Shown here piece after piece: positions 19,378-28,026 of a stretch of 64,000 nt of DNA. A model generated the notes under the pieces. It was not told where the DNA came from. It saw only the letters and a list, made by a program, of their open reading frames with translations, and searched no databases. The stretch covers positions 5,580,001-5,644,000 of the forward strand of contig OX337228.1 of NCBI GenBank assembly GCA_946965045.2, read 5' to 3'. The stretch comes from Epithemia pelagica (lineage: Eukaryota; Bacillariophyta; Bacillariophyceae; Surirellales; Surirellaceae). Both the position numbers and the translations under genes were made by a program. Positions within the stretch are counted from its first letter, which is position 1. Every line of letters starts with the position of its first letter.

Positions 19378-19577
19378 AACATCTAAACGTCTGCCACTAG
19401 TTCTCATTCTATTGACTGAATTGGGTTTACGAAATTAGGTCAGTTCATGCAATCCAGTGCGACGATGTCCCATTCGCCTTTACCAGGAAGAACCATCATT
19501 TCTACGTTGCCCATTTGAGCAAACTATTTGTTGATCGGGTTCTTCAAAATAAAAAGGCATCTCATATCGGTGTGTGA

Positions 19578-20785
19578 CTATTTCTGCTTGGCTTTAAGCA
19601 GAAAATGCCACCCCTTGCACGTTGTCCCATCGAACAAAACTGTGTTGTTGCCCGGTATCCCTTTCCCAGATATGGCTTTGATGATTTCGTTTCCAACCAT
19701 TCCTCCAATGACAGAGCATACCGGGACGATTTCGCAAAGAGCCTGTTTAGCCATCTTCCGAAGTTCCGCCTCGGCACACAGATCATTGTCCAACAACGAC
19801 GGTGAAAATTCCGCCAACCAATCTTCCCGAATGTACTTGACAAATTCATCAGCGTCAATTCCCAGCTTTTGGACTGAGGGCCACCGTCGCTTGTGTTCAA
19901 GATATACCAAGAGTAGTTTATGGTACAGAAAAGACGGTGGAGGCGTCGACTTGTGAAAACGATTGACTGCCAAATGAAGCGGAACTGCCCACATATCAGC
20001 CAATGGAACGTACGGTTCTAGCGTCTTTGCATCCATCAACTCTTTTCCCTTTTCTGGTCTGTACACATGTGATTTACCCAAGTCCACCCAACAAGACCCA
20101 TGCCATCCAAAGCTATCCACCCAAAAAAACTTTTGCCCTGGTATCAGCTTGGAGGAAATTGCTAGGGCTTCACTCGGAGTCAAACGTGAGGCCACCACGA
20201 CTGTGAAGGATCGCAGGATCTCTTCGTTGGCCACTAGATCCGATACTGAGTGATTCACGAGTTCGCAGGCCCCCAGTAGGGGATTCAAATCTTCAATGGC
20301 AGGTTGAACCAGTTCCCCAATGGTCCCATACTTGGTTCGTTTGTTGCTGCTATCCGAATCGCTATTTTCTTCAAAAGTTTGGCCCGCCCAAAAAAAGCTT
20401 GGTGTTTGACTCAAAAACTCTTTGGATTCGTCCACCTTTCGTACATCACAGACGGCAGGACGTATTCCAGCCAAAACTAAGTTTTTGATAATTTCGCTCG
20501 ATACACCCGTAATGTGAATGTAGAGAACTTTTGCTTGGCTCATTTTTGCCTGATACGAAGAGTTGACGTTGCGAAACCAGGGTGTCGATATGGCGTAAGA
20601 AAGGTCGGTACGGGCACTCCGAAACGGGTTCGTCACCTCTTGAACCCCAACATTCTTCTTACCTGAGCATCGGCACCCCACAGACGAATCTGACGGTCGT
20701 AGACATCAGATTCGGAGCGTTTCGTCGAACTCTCATCACTGGCTGGTACATCCCTGTTTGTGGTTGTCTTGTCCAAAGTCGCCAT
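19578..20785 (-). CDS. SAE1: SUMO-activating enzyme subunit 1 (SAE1/AOS1-like)
   Basis: Exon 1 (20663-20785) codes MATLDKTTTN... and ends with the E1 hallmark YDRQIRLWGADAQ. A 113-bp intron (GTAAGA...CAG, phase 0) joins it to exon 2 (19578-20549), which begins AKMSQAKVLYIHITGVSSEIIKNLVLAG, giving 364 residues against about 346 in humans. Family knowledge: SAE1 pairs with UBA2 to adenylate SUMO. The C-terminal VCSVIGGMVGNEIIKAISG block, which in this family precedes the end of the adenylation fold, is present. The middle is divergent. Only the splice-joined form has the RQIRLWG motif, which supports the intron. The gene converges on FKBP with a 200-bp spacer. Confidence 0.88.
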
Positions 20786-21269
20786 TCTTGTGTGGCAAAC
20801 GAATCAATAATAAGAATGTGGAACGACGCTTCACTCAACTGAATCAAGCCAATGCAGAATCCCTATGGTTATTGGCTGAGTATGATCGAAAAGACAACAA
20901 TGGAGATGATGGTTCTGCTGGTCAGGACCGACCAAATGAGAGATTGAATATACGAAATGGATGAAGGGGGGGCAAAGATATCCGGGGGGGTGAATGAGCA
21001 TGACCACGACCATGAAAGGGATGCAGGGCTTAAGTGCAAAGTAGATCCACTTTCTAGCGCTGACCGACATATACATATCATTCAATATAGCGGAATGTAA
21101 TGGGCATGAACGCTACAAGTACATCCAATCGTCAAAGGATCGCAATCGCACTTGCCCCTTTTTTTTTGTTGCAACGCGCACAACACCAACAATTGCTCCT
21201 TCCTCATCGGCATCTCGGTCTCCATTCTCTCTATTCATTAGAGGCTCAAAATTGGAAGAGGGCAGCAAG
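20786..21269. other. Divergent spacer between SAE1 and the PDH E2-like gene
   Basis: 484 bp serving as upstream region for both genes. A G-rich run (GGATGAAGGGGGGGCAAAG, near 20961-20979) and a T9 run near 21160 are visible. I see no RNA gene or ORF I can support. Confidence 0.4.
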
Positions 21270-22907
21270 ATGATGTTTCCTGCACTTCGCATTAATTCGC
21301 GAAATTGCCGATCGCATTCTATGGCAATGCACGTCGTTCGGCGATCATTGACCCAATCACATCGACGTGCTGTTACAAGAGTTTTTGTTGCCCACAAACC
21401 CGTTGGCCACCGATCGAATGTTTTGAGATCTCAATGTTTGACGTCTCGCCCACTGTCTCAGCCGCTCCTTCATTGTCGTGCCTACCACGGATCGACATAT
21501 ACAATGGACGAATATCCTCCGCATGTCCTATTCCCCATGCCTGCCTTGAGTCCAACCATGGAACTTGGAACCATTACATCGTGGGCTTTGAAAGAGGGTG
21601 ATTCCTTCTCGGCAGGCGATGTCTTGTGTTCGATTGAGACAGATAAGGCCAGTGTTGATTTTGAAGCTCAAGATGATGGAATTCTTGCCAAAATTTTGAG
21701 AGAAGGTTCTAACGCAGTCGACTTAAAGATTGGGACACCCATTTGTGTAATTGCCGAAGAAGCCGAGGATGTACCCGCCTTTGCCAATTTTACGCTCCCC
21801 GCCGATAGTGCCAGCTCCGAAGCAGCAACTCCTCCTCCTGCTGTAGGTGTCACTGCTGGTGAATCGACTCCTCCCTCTCCCGTTGCTCCAGCAGCGGATT
21901 CGCCCTTGGGAGCCTTTGTCCTCATGCCGTCCGCGCGTCATTTGGCCGAGTCCAAAGGCCTCGATGCCACAGTTCTGGCTCCTGGGTCGGGCAAAGATGG
22001 ACGGGTTACGAAAGGAGATGTTTTGCAAGCTATTTCCAAGAACACACTTCCACCTTTGATGACAGCATCGGACCAAACTCTTTCTTCCAGCAATGACGCT
22101 GCACCGACCCCCACAGCAGCTTCTTCCGGTGTTGGAACAACACCGGCGGTTGCTCCAGTTTCTCTAGGAGACCTGATTGTACCCGAGATAATGACGGATG
22201 GACCTACAGAGGACGTCCCCAACTCCAAAATGCGCAAAATCATTGCCCAGCGTTTGACGGCCTCGAAAAAGGAAGTTCCCCACTTTTATACATCGTTCAA
22301 TGTGGCCTTGGACAATGTGTTGAGACTTCGCAAATCATTGGCCAAAGATCACGAGATCAAAATATCAGTAAACGACTTTGTGATTCGATGTTGCGCATTG
22401 GCGCTCCGAGATGTTCCAGAAGTCAATGGTACATTGTCCTCGGACGGTCTTTTGCAAACTTCGGATTCGGTCGATATCAGTGTTGCCGTGGCAACTCCTA
22501 CAGGTTTGATTACACCCATTCTGTTTGATGCTAATCAAAAAGGATTGGCGGAAATTGCGGACACCATCAAGGATTTGGCCACTCGAGCGCGCGATGGCAA
22601 ATTGGCACCTCATGAGTATCAAGGAGGAACCTTTTCTGTGAGCAACCTTGGAATGTTTGGCATTTCCGAGTTTTCTGCCGTCATTAATCCACCACAGGCG
22701 GCCATCTTGGCAGTTGGAGGAGGTACTCGTACCTTTGTGCCGACACCCTACAAAGAGGACGGTGAAGGCAACCAGTCGCCATCGATTGCGACGCTGCTGA
22801 CAGCACGACTGTCGGCCGATCGAAGAGTGGTAGACGAAGCAACGGCAGCATTGTTTGGACAATCATTTACGCACTACATGAATCAACCGCAACTATTGCT
22901 TCTGTAG
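21270..22907 (+). CDS. Mitochondrial PDH complex E2-like / E3-binding protein-like acyltransferase
   Basis: 545 residues from ATG 21270; the frame extends to 21252 only with TTG. An Arg-rich presequence suggests mitochondria. It has one lipoyl domain (FPMPALSPTMELG, lipoyl-lysine in ETDKAS), a peripheral-subunit/E3-binding domain (MPSARHLAESKGLD, GRVTKGDVLQAI) and a C-terminal catalytic fold (NDFVIRCCALAL, TFSVSNLGMFGI, INPPQAAILAVGGG). The usual active-site DHRVVDG is DRRVVDE here (about 22812-22835): the catalytic His is Arg. Mammalian protein X (PDHX), a structural E3-binding subunit, also lacks this His, so a structural role is more likely than acetyl transfer. A true E2 elsewhere in the genome would be expected. 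Confidence 0.88.
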   Translation: MMFPALRINSRNCRSHSMAMHVVRRSLTQSHRRAVTRVFVAHKPVGHRSNVLRSQCLTSRPLSQPLLHCRAYHGSTYTMDEYPPHVLFPMPALSPTMELGTITSWALKEGDSFSAGDVLCSIETDKASVDFEAQDDGILAKILREGSNAVDLKIGTPICVIAEEAEDVPAFANFTLPADSASSEAATPPPAVGVTAGESTPPSPVAPAADSPLGAFVLMPSARHLAESKGLDATVLAPGSGKDGRVTKGDVLQAISKNTLPPLMTASDQTLSSSNDAAPTPTAASSGVGTTPAVAPVSLGDLIVPEIMTDGPTEDVPNSKMRKIIAQRLTASKKEVPHFYTSFNVALDNVLRLRKSLAKDHEIKISVNDFVIRCCALALRDVPEVNGTLSSDGLLQTSDSVDISVAVATPTGLITPILFDANQKGLAEIADTIKDLATRARDGKLAPHEYQGGTFSVSNLGMFGISEFSAVINPPQAAILAVGGGTRTFVPTPYKEDGEGNQSPSIATLLTARLSADRRVVDEATAALFGQSFTHYMNQPQLLLL

Positions 22908-23004
22908 AGCAGTGGTAGCATGAAAAACATACCTAGTTTCTTACTCTGGAGTGTGTTTGATTGATTTTATTTACTCCAATTTAGGATGGATCTGAGCATG
23001 AAGC

Positions 23005-23412
23005 TCAGGCAAGCTGAGCATCGCTTGTTTCGTCATCCGGTGGGTTTCTTGCAGCTTCTTGTTCCTCAAGTTCTGGAACTCGTAATCCAATTCCGACATC
23101 TGTAAGAACGTTCCGATCGAACGAAACACGGGCTTTTTTGAAATCTTTGTACTTGAAATAAATGATCCCACGCTCTGTTATCAGTCGTTTGCGTTTCCCG
23201 AGATAATTACATGTGCGAACCTTTGTGACGGGAAGTTTATAAATCTTGGTCAAGTATTCTTTGATTTCATGCTTTGTCATTCGAGGCATGACACGAAAGA
23301 TCGCAAAGGCTTCCTTGTTGGGCGTCGCATTTCGTGCCGCAACCAGTGTCATGGGCATGACTGGCATCCACATACGGAATTGCTTCCCGGTGAATACATG
23401 TTTGAATACCAT
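23005..23412 (-). CDS. Mitochondrial ribosomal protein uL23m
   Basis: 135 residues from ATG 23412 (MVFKHVFTGKQF); the frame can be extended only with non-ATG codons. The core MTKHEIKEYLTKIYKLPVTK followed by VRTCNYLGKRKR is typical of mitochondrial L23 proteins of the large subunit, which bind 23S-like rRNA near the exit tunnel. An acidic tail (ELEEQEAARNPPDDE) follows. The lack of a long N-terminal extension is usual for this protein. It is transcribed away from the PIP-kinase gene, and its start codon overlaps a plus-strand ATG at 23411 through a CCATGG palindrome. Confidence 0.82.
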   Translation of the reverse strand: MVFKHVFTGKQFRMWMPVMPMTLVAARNATPNKEAFAIFRVMPRMTKHEIKEYLTKIYKLPVTKVRTCNYLGKRKRLITERGIIYFKYKDFKKARVSFDRNVLTDVGIGLRVPELEEQEAARNPPDDETSDAQLA

Positions 23413-23600
23413 GGCCAATCCAGAAAAGAAACCACAACGAAAGAAACACCAGAAGGATTTTAGTGGCTACGCTGGCCCATCACAACCCGAAAAAGATACT
23501 TTTCGTTTAGTGATCGCGGATCGGTCGCCCGTGATTGATGATGGACTTCTTTCGGTCCATTTTGCTTTCGGCGTGTCTTCGTGAGTGAAGAGGCTTTATC

Positions 23601-25607
23601 ATGGTTGCATTTGCCCGCCCGTTCTTAGGAGCGCTCTTATCCCCTTCCTCAAAACATCCTGGAAGCTTTCTAGAAGCAGCCTTCTCTGGAAGGATTCCCC
23701 TGGAAGGCGAGTTGATCCTCAAACCAACTGCAGACGTGTCAAGAAGCAGCAATCGGTCTGTCGCCACCAATTCTTCATCGGCAAACCAAACTCATCAACT
23801 TGGAGAAGGTGAAAACGACGAACTTCCTACCTTTTCCCTGCATGACTGGACACTGGCCTTTCGGAAAAGCGTTCAGTTGGCTTCCCGTCTCCCAGAGGAC
23901 GTCAACCTCAATATAACCTTGACACTAACGCCTGGAGTCGATGCATCGCCACCAGCTCCCTATTCAATGTCCACGGTTGGAGTCCGACATGAGGAAAATC
24001 TCGACAATCTTTCTATGCGAGTGGTCGTGGATCCGGAACGAGGAGAACTTCTTATGGAAAAGACAACAAATGCACATTTCGATACAAGATCCAACGAATC
24101 AGGTCCGAAACAAGAGCTCATCAACGCAACTGCTAACATTTCTGAAGAAGACGTGGTCTTGACGACAGCAGATTGGCTAATGAGGCCCTCGGAAAAACCT
24201 GTATCCATATCCCGACATTTGGAAACTTACTTGCATGGACTGGTAGCGGAGCAACGTGAATCACAAGAAGGAAATTCGACGGAGTTTCGCGATCGAGTCG
24301 ACTATGCAATCTCATTGGTCTCTACAGTGGACATGGGTCTGGAGTCGACGACGACCACATCATCATGCAACGATTCTGTCGTCGTCCAAAAATCGGCTCA
24401 TGTGCGTGCGTTCGCTCCAAGTTTCTTTGCCGACTTGCGAAGATCCTTTGGTATCCACGAACATGAGTATTGGATGTCACTCATTGATGAATCACTACCG
24501 TTCGTATCGTTCCAGAGCAATTCCAAAGGTGCTCGTCGTGTGGGAGGATTGTTCTTCTTTTCACGAGATGGTAGCTATATGATTAAAACCGTGAAAAGCG
24601 ATGAGGCAACAACACTGTTGGACAGTTTTCTGCTCAAGTATGGGCATTACATGAAGCAAAACGGACGAGACTCTCTTTTATCGCGGTGCTGTGGATTGTA
24701 TCAGGTTCAACTGTCCGCCACAAAAAGAGTCAATGGTACCTTCACCAAAGAAGAAAAAAGTCGTGTTCATACATTTGTTGTCCTCAATGCGGTATTTCCG
24801 CCGTATCTCTCGAGGTCAATTGCCGAAAGATTTGATCTCAAAGGGTCGACACTGGGTAGACAATGCTCCCCTGAAGAAATCAAAAGTAAAGGCTCATTTG
24901 CTGTCCTGAAAGATATGGATTTAATGGAAGAGGTGAACAAAACAAGGTCGTCGCAGATCCTTTCCGGACAGAACCTCCTGCCCTTTGACAGTGGGTCTTC
25001 TGCCAGTTCATTCGCCACTCGGGATGGTCTACATATTGGTCCGGTCGCCAAGTCCAACATATTGGCGCAGCTTCGTAAAGACGTCGAGCTTCTTGTCGCA
25101 TGCAAAACGATTGACTATAGCCTTCTTGTAGGAGTCAATAAACGGGAGAGACCAGTGTTTGACTTTTTATCGAGTTTGTTCGACGGCAATGTTGGAGGGG
25201 CTTCGTCTCCAACTTATGAGCCAATCATGGATTCCGGGGAGCCTTCGTGGTTTTCTCAAATCGACAGAAACATCCGGCTCATGTTTGGCCCGGTGTTTTA
25301 TTGGAAGACGTCACGACATGATTCAGTGCAGAAAATGTTACAAACTGGAACTTTGTTTTTCAACAATCAATGGGAACAATGTGGAGTTAACTGCGGTCCG
25401 CTCTCTATCTTACCGGGAGAACGTCGTGGGAACGCTTGTGTTTTCTATTTTGGTCTGATTGATTTTCTCCAGCCCTACAACGCAAAAAAGGAGGCCGAGT
25501 ACCAATGGAAGAGTTTAAGGTATGGTCGGAAGAGTGGCTTTAGTTGCATTCCTCCCAGACCATACGCCGACAGGTTTCTTGCATTCTTAGATCGACACAT
25601 CACTTGA
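23601..25607 (+). CDS. Phosphatidylinositol phosphate kinase (PIP5K family)
   Basis: 668 residues. The C-terminal two thirds is a PIPK domain: GLFFFSRDGSYMIKTVKSDE (phosphate-binding loop region and the Lys of MIKT), RFDLKGS, LKDMDL, the catalytic IDYSLLVGV, and the end YFGLIDFLQPYNAKK with RPYADRFLAFLDRHI. It would phosphorylate a phosphatidylinositol monophosphate at a membrane. The N-terminal 280 residues show no known domain. The true 5' end is uncertain: an open plus-strand stretch at 23411-23580 ends at a GTGAGT donor and could be a first exon joined to an acceptor near 23692, replacing the first about 30 residues given here. Substrate type (4- or 5-kinase) cannot be told. Confidence 0.88.
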   Translation: MVAFARPFLGALLSPSSKHPGSFLEAAFSGRIPLEGELILKPTADVSRSSNRSVATNSSSANQTHQLGEGENDELPTFSLHDWTLAFRKSVQLASRLPEDVNLNITLTLTPGVDASPPAPYSMSTVGVRHEENLDNLSMRVVVDPERGELLMEKTTNAHFDTRSNESGPKQELINATANISEEDVVLTTADWLMRPSEKPVSISRHLETYLHGLVAEQRESQEGNSTEFRDRVDYAISLVSTVDMGLESTTTTSSCNDSVVVQKSAHVRAFAPSFFADLRRSFGIHEHEYWMSLIDESLPFVSFQSNSKGARRVGGLFFFSRDGSYMIKTVKSDEATTLLDSFLLKYGHYMKQNGRDSLLSRCCGLYQVQLSATKRVNGTFTKEEKSRVHTFVVLNAVFPPYLSRSIAERFDLKGSTLGRQCSPEEIKSKGSFAVLKDMDLMEEVNKTRSSQILSGQNLLPFDSGSSASSFATRDGLHIGPVAKSNILAQLRKDVELLVACKTIDYSLLVGVNKRERPVFDFLSSLFDGNVGGASSPTYEPIMDSGEPSWFSQIDRNIRLMFGPVFYWKTSRHDSVQKMLQTGTLFFNNQWEQCGVNCGPLSILPGERRGNACVFYFGLIDFLQPYNAKKEAEYQWKSLRYGRKSGFSCIPPRPYADRFLAFLDRHIT

Positions 25608-25612
25608 GGTTA

Positions 25613-25690
25613 ACAAGAGGAGTCATTTCAACAATACATGAAAGAAGGGCGGGGACCTCTCAATTAGAAACCGTTGGTTCGACAACCATA
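25613..25690. repeat. Direct repeat A: copy of the XPD 3' end
   Basis: About 78 bp nearly identical to 27950-28026 (a few substitutions and one single-base length change). The downstream copy is the last 12 codons of the XPD gene plus its 3' UTR; this copy is detached from any helicase sequence. The two copies flank the gag-like fragment and the Crinkler-like gene. Confidence 0.9.
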
Positions 25691-26015
25691 AAGGAAGAAC
25701 TTGTTGTCCCACTGCGGTGCTGGGGCGGCGAGGTCTGGTTCGTAGGCGGATGGACGATGTAGGGCGATGATCTTGCGTGCGCCATCGATCGACACTTCAG
25801 CGAGGAGCGAGGAACACCTTTGGGATCGTGTTCGCAGACTTGCCGACCGTTTCGAAAAGCTCTTCGGGTGTTTGGGTGTTCCCGACTGCAAAAGGCAAGA
25901 AGAGTTGAGAGTAGTCCCCTTTGAACACGTCCTTCATCTGTTTGTAGCGTGTTAGATAGTTGATGGGCGTCGTTGCAGCCTGCTGCGGCGTCGCGGCTGG
26001 TGGAGCGGCGGCCAT
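25664..26015 (-). pseudogene. Unrecognised coding fragment, possibly retroelement gag-derived, frameshifted
   Basis: The frame from ATG 26015 (MAAAPPAATPQQ, then YLTRYKQMKDVFKGDYSQLF) stops at 25797. A second frame continues with equally protein-like sequence (LAEVSIDGARKIIALHR ... PQWDNKFFLYG) down to 25664, implying one frameshift near 25805. The last residues are read from the duplicated XPD 3' end, so the natural C-terminus is gone. The Ala/Pro-rich start and composition resemble retroelement gag, but I cannot name the family. Confidence 0.35.
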
Positions 26016-26207
26016 GGTGATTAGCTATCTACTTCAACAGTCTCTCGTGCCAAAGAAAGGAATGAGCTCCTTGCCCACAATGTGAATGTGGCAATCGAAA
26101 GTGTGACAACGCCGGGCGAGCGCGCCGGGCCAGTAGTGTCAACTCGTCTGTCGTGCGTACCGCAACTACAAAATCTCAAATCGCAAAAATAAAGATCGTT
26201 TCCCAAA

Positions 26208-27743
26208 ATGGAGGCCACGAAAGACAAACAGCTTACCGCAAGCAGCAACAAGCAGCAACAAATTGTTCCATTCAAGAGAAGAAGCATATTCTTCCATGGG
26301 CTCCCCGAAATGGGGCCAATCTCCAAGACAACACACTTCACTTCAAATCCTTCGTACCCGACGGAAGAAAGTCACCGCGAAGCTAGGCTGAAAACCACTC
26401 CCTTTTCGATCCTATCAGATCTGAGTCTTCCGGATCCAGATACCAACATCATTTGGTCGCAAGTATTGAAGAAGAAGGGGACCCTCGGTGGTTTTTCAAG
26501 CGAGGCGGACGTGAACTCTTTTGTCAAGGCAGTAATTTTGGATGTCTTAGAAGGTCTCGATGTTCGAGAGGATGTTACAGTTCGAATGGAAGTAGAAATC
26601 AAGCGGAATCGACCGGATTTTATGGTAATTCGTATCAGCGGCCATCCCATCGGAACGATTAAGGGAAAGCAGCCAGGTTCGGATGCAATGCATCACGGCA
26701 ACATCCTCGGGGAAGTGTACGATCAGCTATTGCACCTTCGAAGTGTTTTCAGAGTTGATGTTCCTTTTGCTATTCTTACAAGTTACGATGAATGGCGCGT
26801 GTGTTGGCTGGACAACGAAAAAAGCAACGACCGGGCATCAAGAGACGCTATTCCGCATCCAGATCCGGATCTTATGCCAGATAAGCGGATGGGGTCGTCA
26901 AAGTCAAGTGACTCTCCACCAACTCCAGAGCCTCCTGCTACTCCAAGTCGAATGAACGCTATTGGGGCACTACAGAAAACTGACGACTCGGCTGACGCGG
27001 AAGCGGTAGTGGGAAACGATGACGAACCTCGCATATTTTGTGGCACTCGAGTATTCCGATGGAATGATTCGGAGCTCCCACTTCTGCTGGCATCAGTGAT
27101 AAGGAAGATGATGCTCTCTCGACAAGAAACCTTCCCACTTGTTTTGCGTCTAGCTAGCGAAACCTCGTCAATATGGAAGAAGGCTCCAGAATGGAAAAGC
27201 CTGGATTTCAGCCTTTGCATCTCGGCTCGCGTGAAAACCTTTTTCATCTGGGAAGACCTTGGAACAGGCGCGGAAGGAAAAGCATTCCTGGTTTCAGGGG
27301 GGACCAAGGGTGCAGTTGGAGTTTTGAAGTTCTTCTTCAAGGACGCCGAGATCCAAGCTAGGAAAGAAGAGTCACGCTGGAAATCGGTATATTCTCACCT
27401 ACCTGTGGTAGCAGAGAGTCTCCGAGTCACCACAGTCATGGATCAGGTTGCGCTGTTGATGCCCTGGTTTCAAACTCCTTGCCGAACGCCAGAAACATTG
27501 GATGCAGTTGCCAAGACGCTGAAAGAAGATTTCAGAGCGAATGGGTTCCGCCATGGCGACGTTGCTTGGCGCAACGTGGGTGTCTATCACGCGGATGGGG
27601 AGCTCAGAGCCATCGTGTTTGACATGCAATCTGTAGAACCTTGTGAAGCAGACGTGGATTGGGTAACACCTGCTCTCGTCTCTCTCGCTACAAAGTTGGA
27701 AGTTGCATCCCAGGCTCAGAAAGAGACTCAGAAGATCGGGTAG
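26208..27743 (+). CDS. Crinkler-like protein: degenerate PD-(D/E)XK nuclease-like plus protein-kinase-like domain
   Basis: 511 residues, single exon. Residues 90-205 resemble the nuclease-like module of Crinkler/CR-type proteins: RPDFMVI, a hydrophobic turn (HPIGTIKGKQPG), then YDQLLHLR and LTSYDEWRVCWLD. The acidic residue expected two positions before the catalytic Lys appears to be Lys (KGK), so cleavage activity is doubtful. Residues 330-495 are kinase-like: AVGVLKFFFKD (ATP-binding Lys), HGDVAWRNVG (catalytic loop, Asp and Asn at kinase spacing) and IVFDMQSVEP (metal-binding Asp). Such proteins occur in oomycetes, fungi and other eukaryotes, and were proposed as effectors or conflict-system proteins. 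No LFLAK header is seen. A poly-Ser/Pro hinge separates the modules. The gene lies between direct repeats A and B. Confidence 0.65.
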   Translation: MEATKDKQLTASSNKQQQIVPFKRRSIFFHGLPEMGPISKTTHFTSNPSYPTEESHREARLKTTPFSILSDLSLPDPDTNIIWSQVLKKKGTLGGFSSEADVNSFVKAVILDVLEGLDVREDVTVRMEVEIKRNRPDFMVIRISGHPIGTIKGKQPGSDAMHHGNILGEVYDQLLHLRSVFRVDVPFAILTSYDEWRVCWLDNEKSNDRASRDAIPHPDPDLMPDKRMGSSKSSDSPPTPEPPATPSRMNAIGALQKTDDSADAEAVVGNDDEPRIFCGTRVFRWNDSELPLLLASVIRKMMLSRQETFPLVLRLASETSSIWKKAPEWKSLDFSLCISARVKTFFIWEDLGTGAEGKAFLVSGGTKGAVGVLKFFFKDAEIQARKEESRWKSVYSHLPVVAESLRVTTVMDQVALLMPWFQTPCRTPETLDAVAKTLKEDFRANGFRHGDVAWRNVGVYHADGELRAIVFDMQSVEPCEADVDWVTPALVSLATKLEVASQAQKETQKIG

Positions 27744-27949
27744 TTGAGCACGTTTACGGCAGAACAGACATGTTATAATGATTAGAATTTATGATAAGTT
27801 TATTAGAATGAATTTAAATATCTTCCCAGTCATAATCTGACCAAACCAAGTCGAAGAATTACTCGCGGTTACCATGGTATTATCGTTTGACGTATCGGGC
27901 GAGGATCCTTCCTTGGTGGAGGACAACACTTCTGTCCCAGACGACGATG

Positions 27950-28026
27950 ACAAGAGGAGTCATTCAATAATATATGAAAGAAGGGCGGGGACCTCTCAAT
28001 TAGAAACCGTTGGTTCGACAACCATA
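27950..28026. repeat. Direct repeat B: genuine XPD 3' end
   Basis: Contains the XPD C-terminal codons ([11 protein letters not shown] on the minus strand, stop at 27996) and adjoining 3' UTR, repeated in the same orientation at 25613-25690. Confidence 0.9.
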
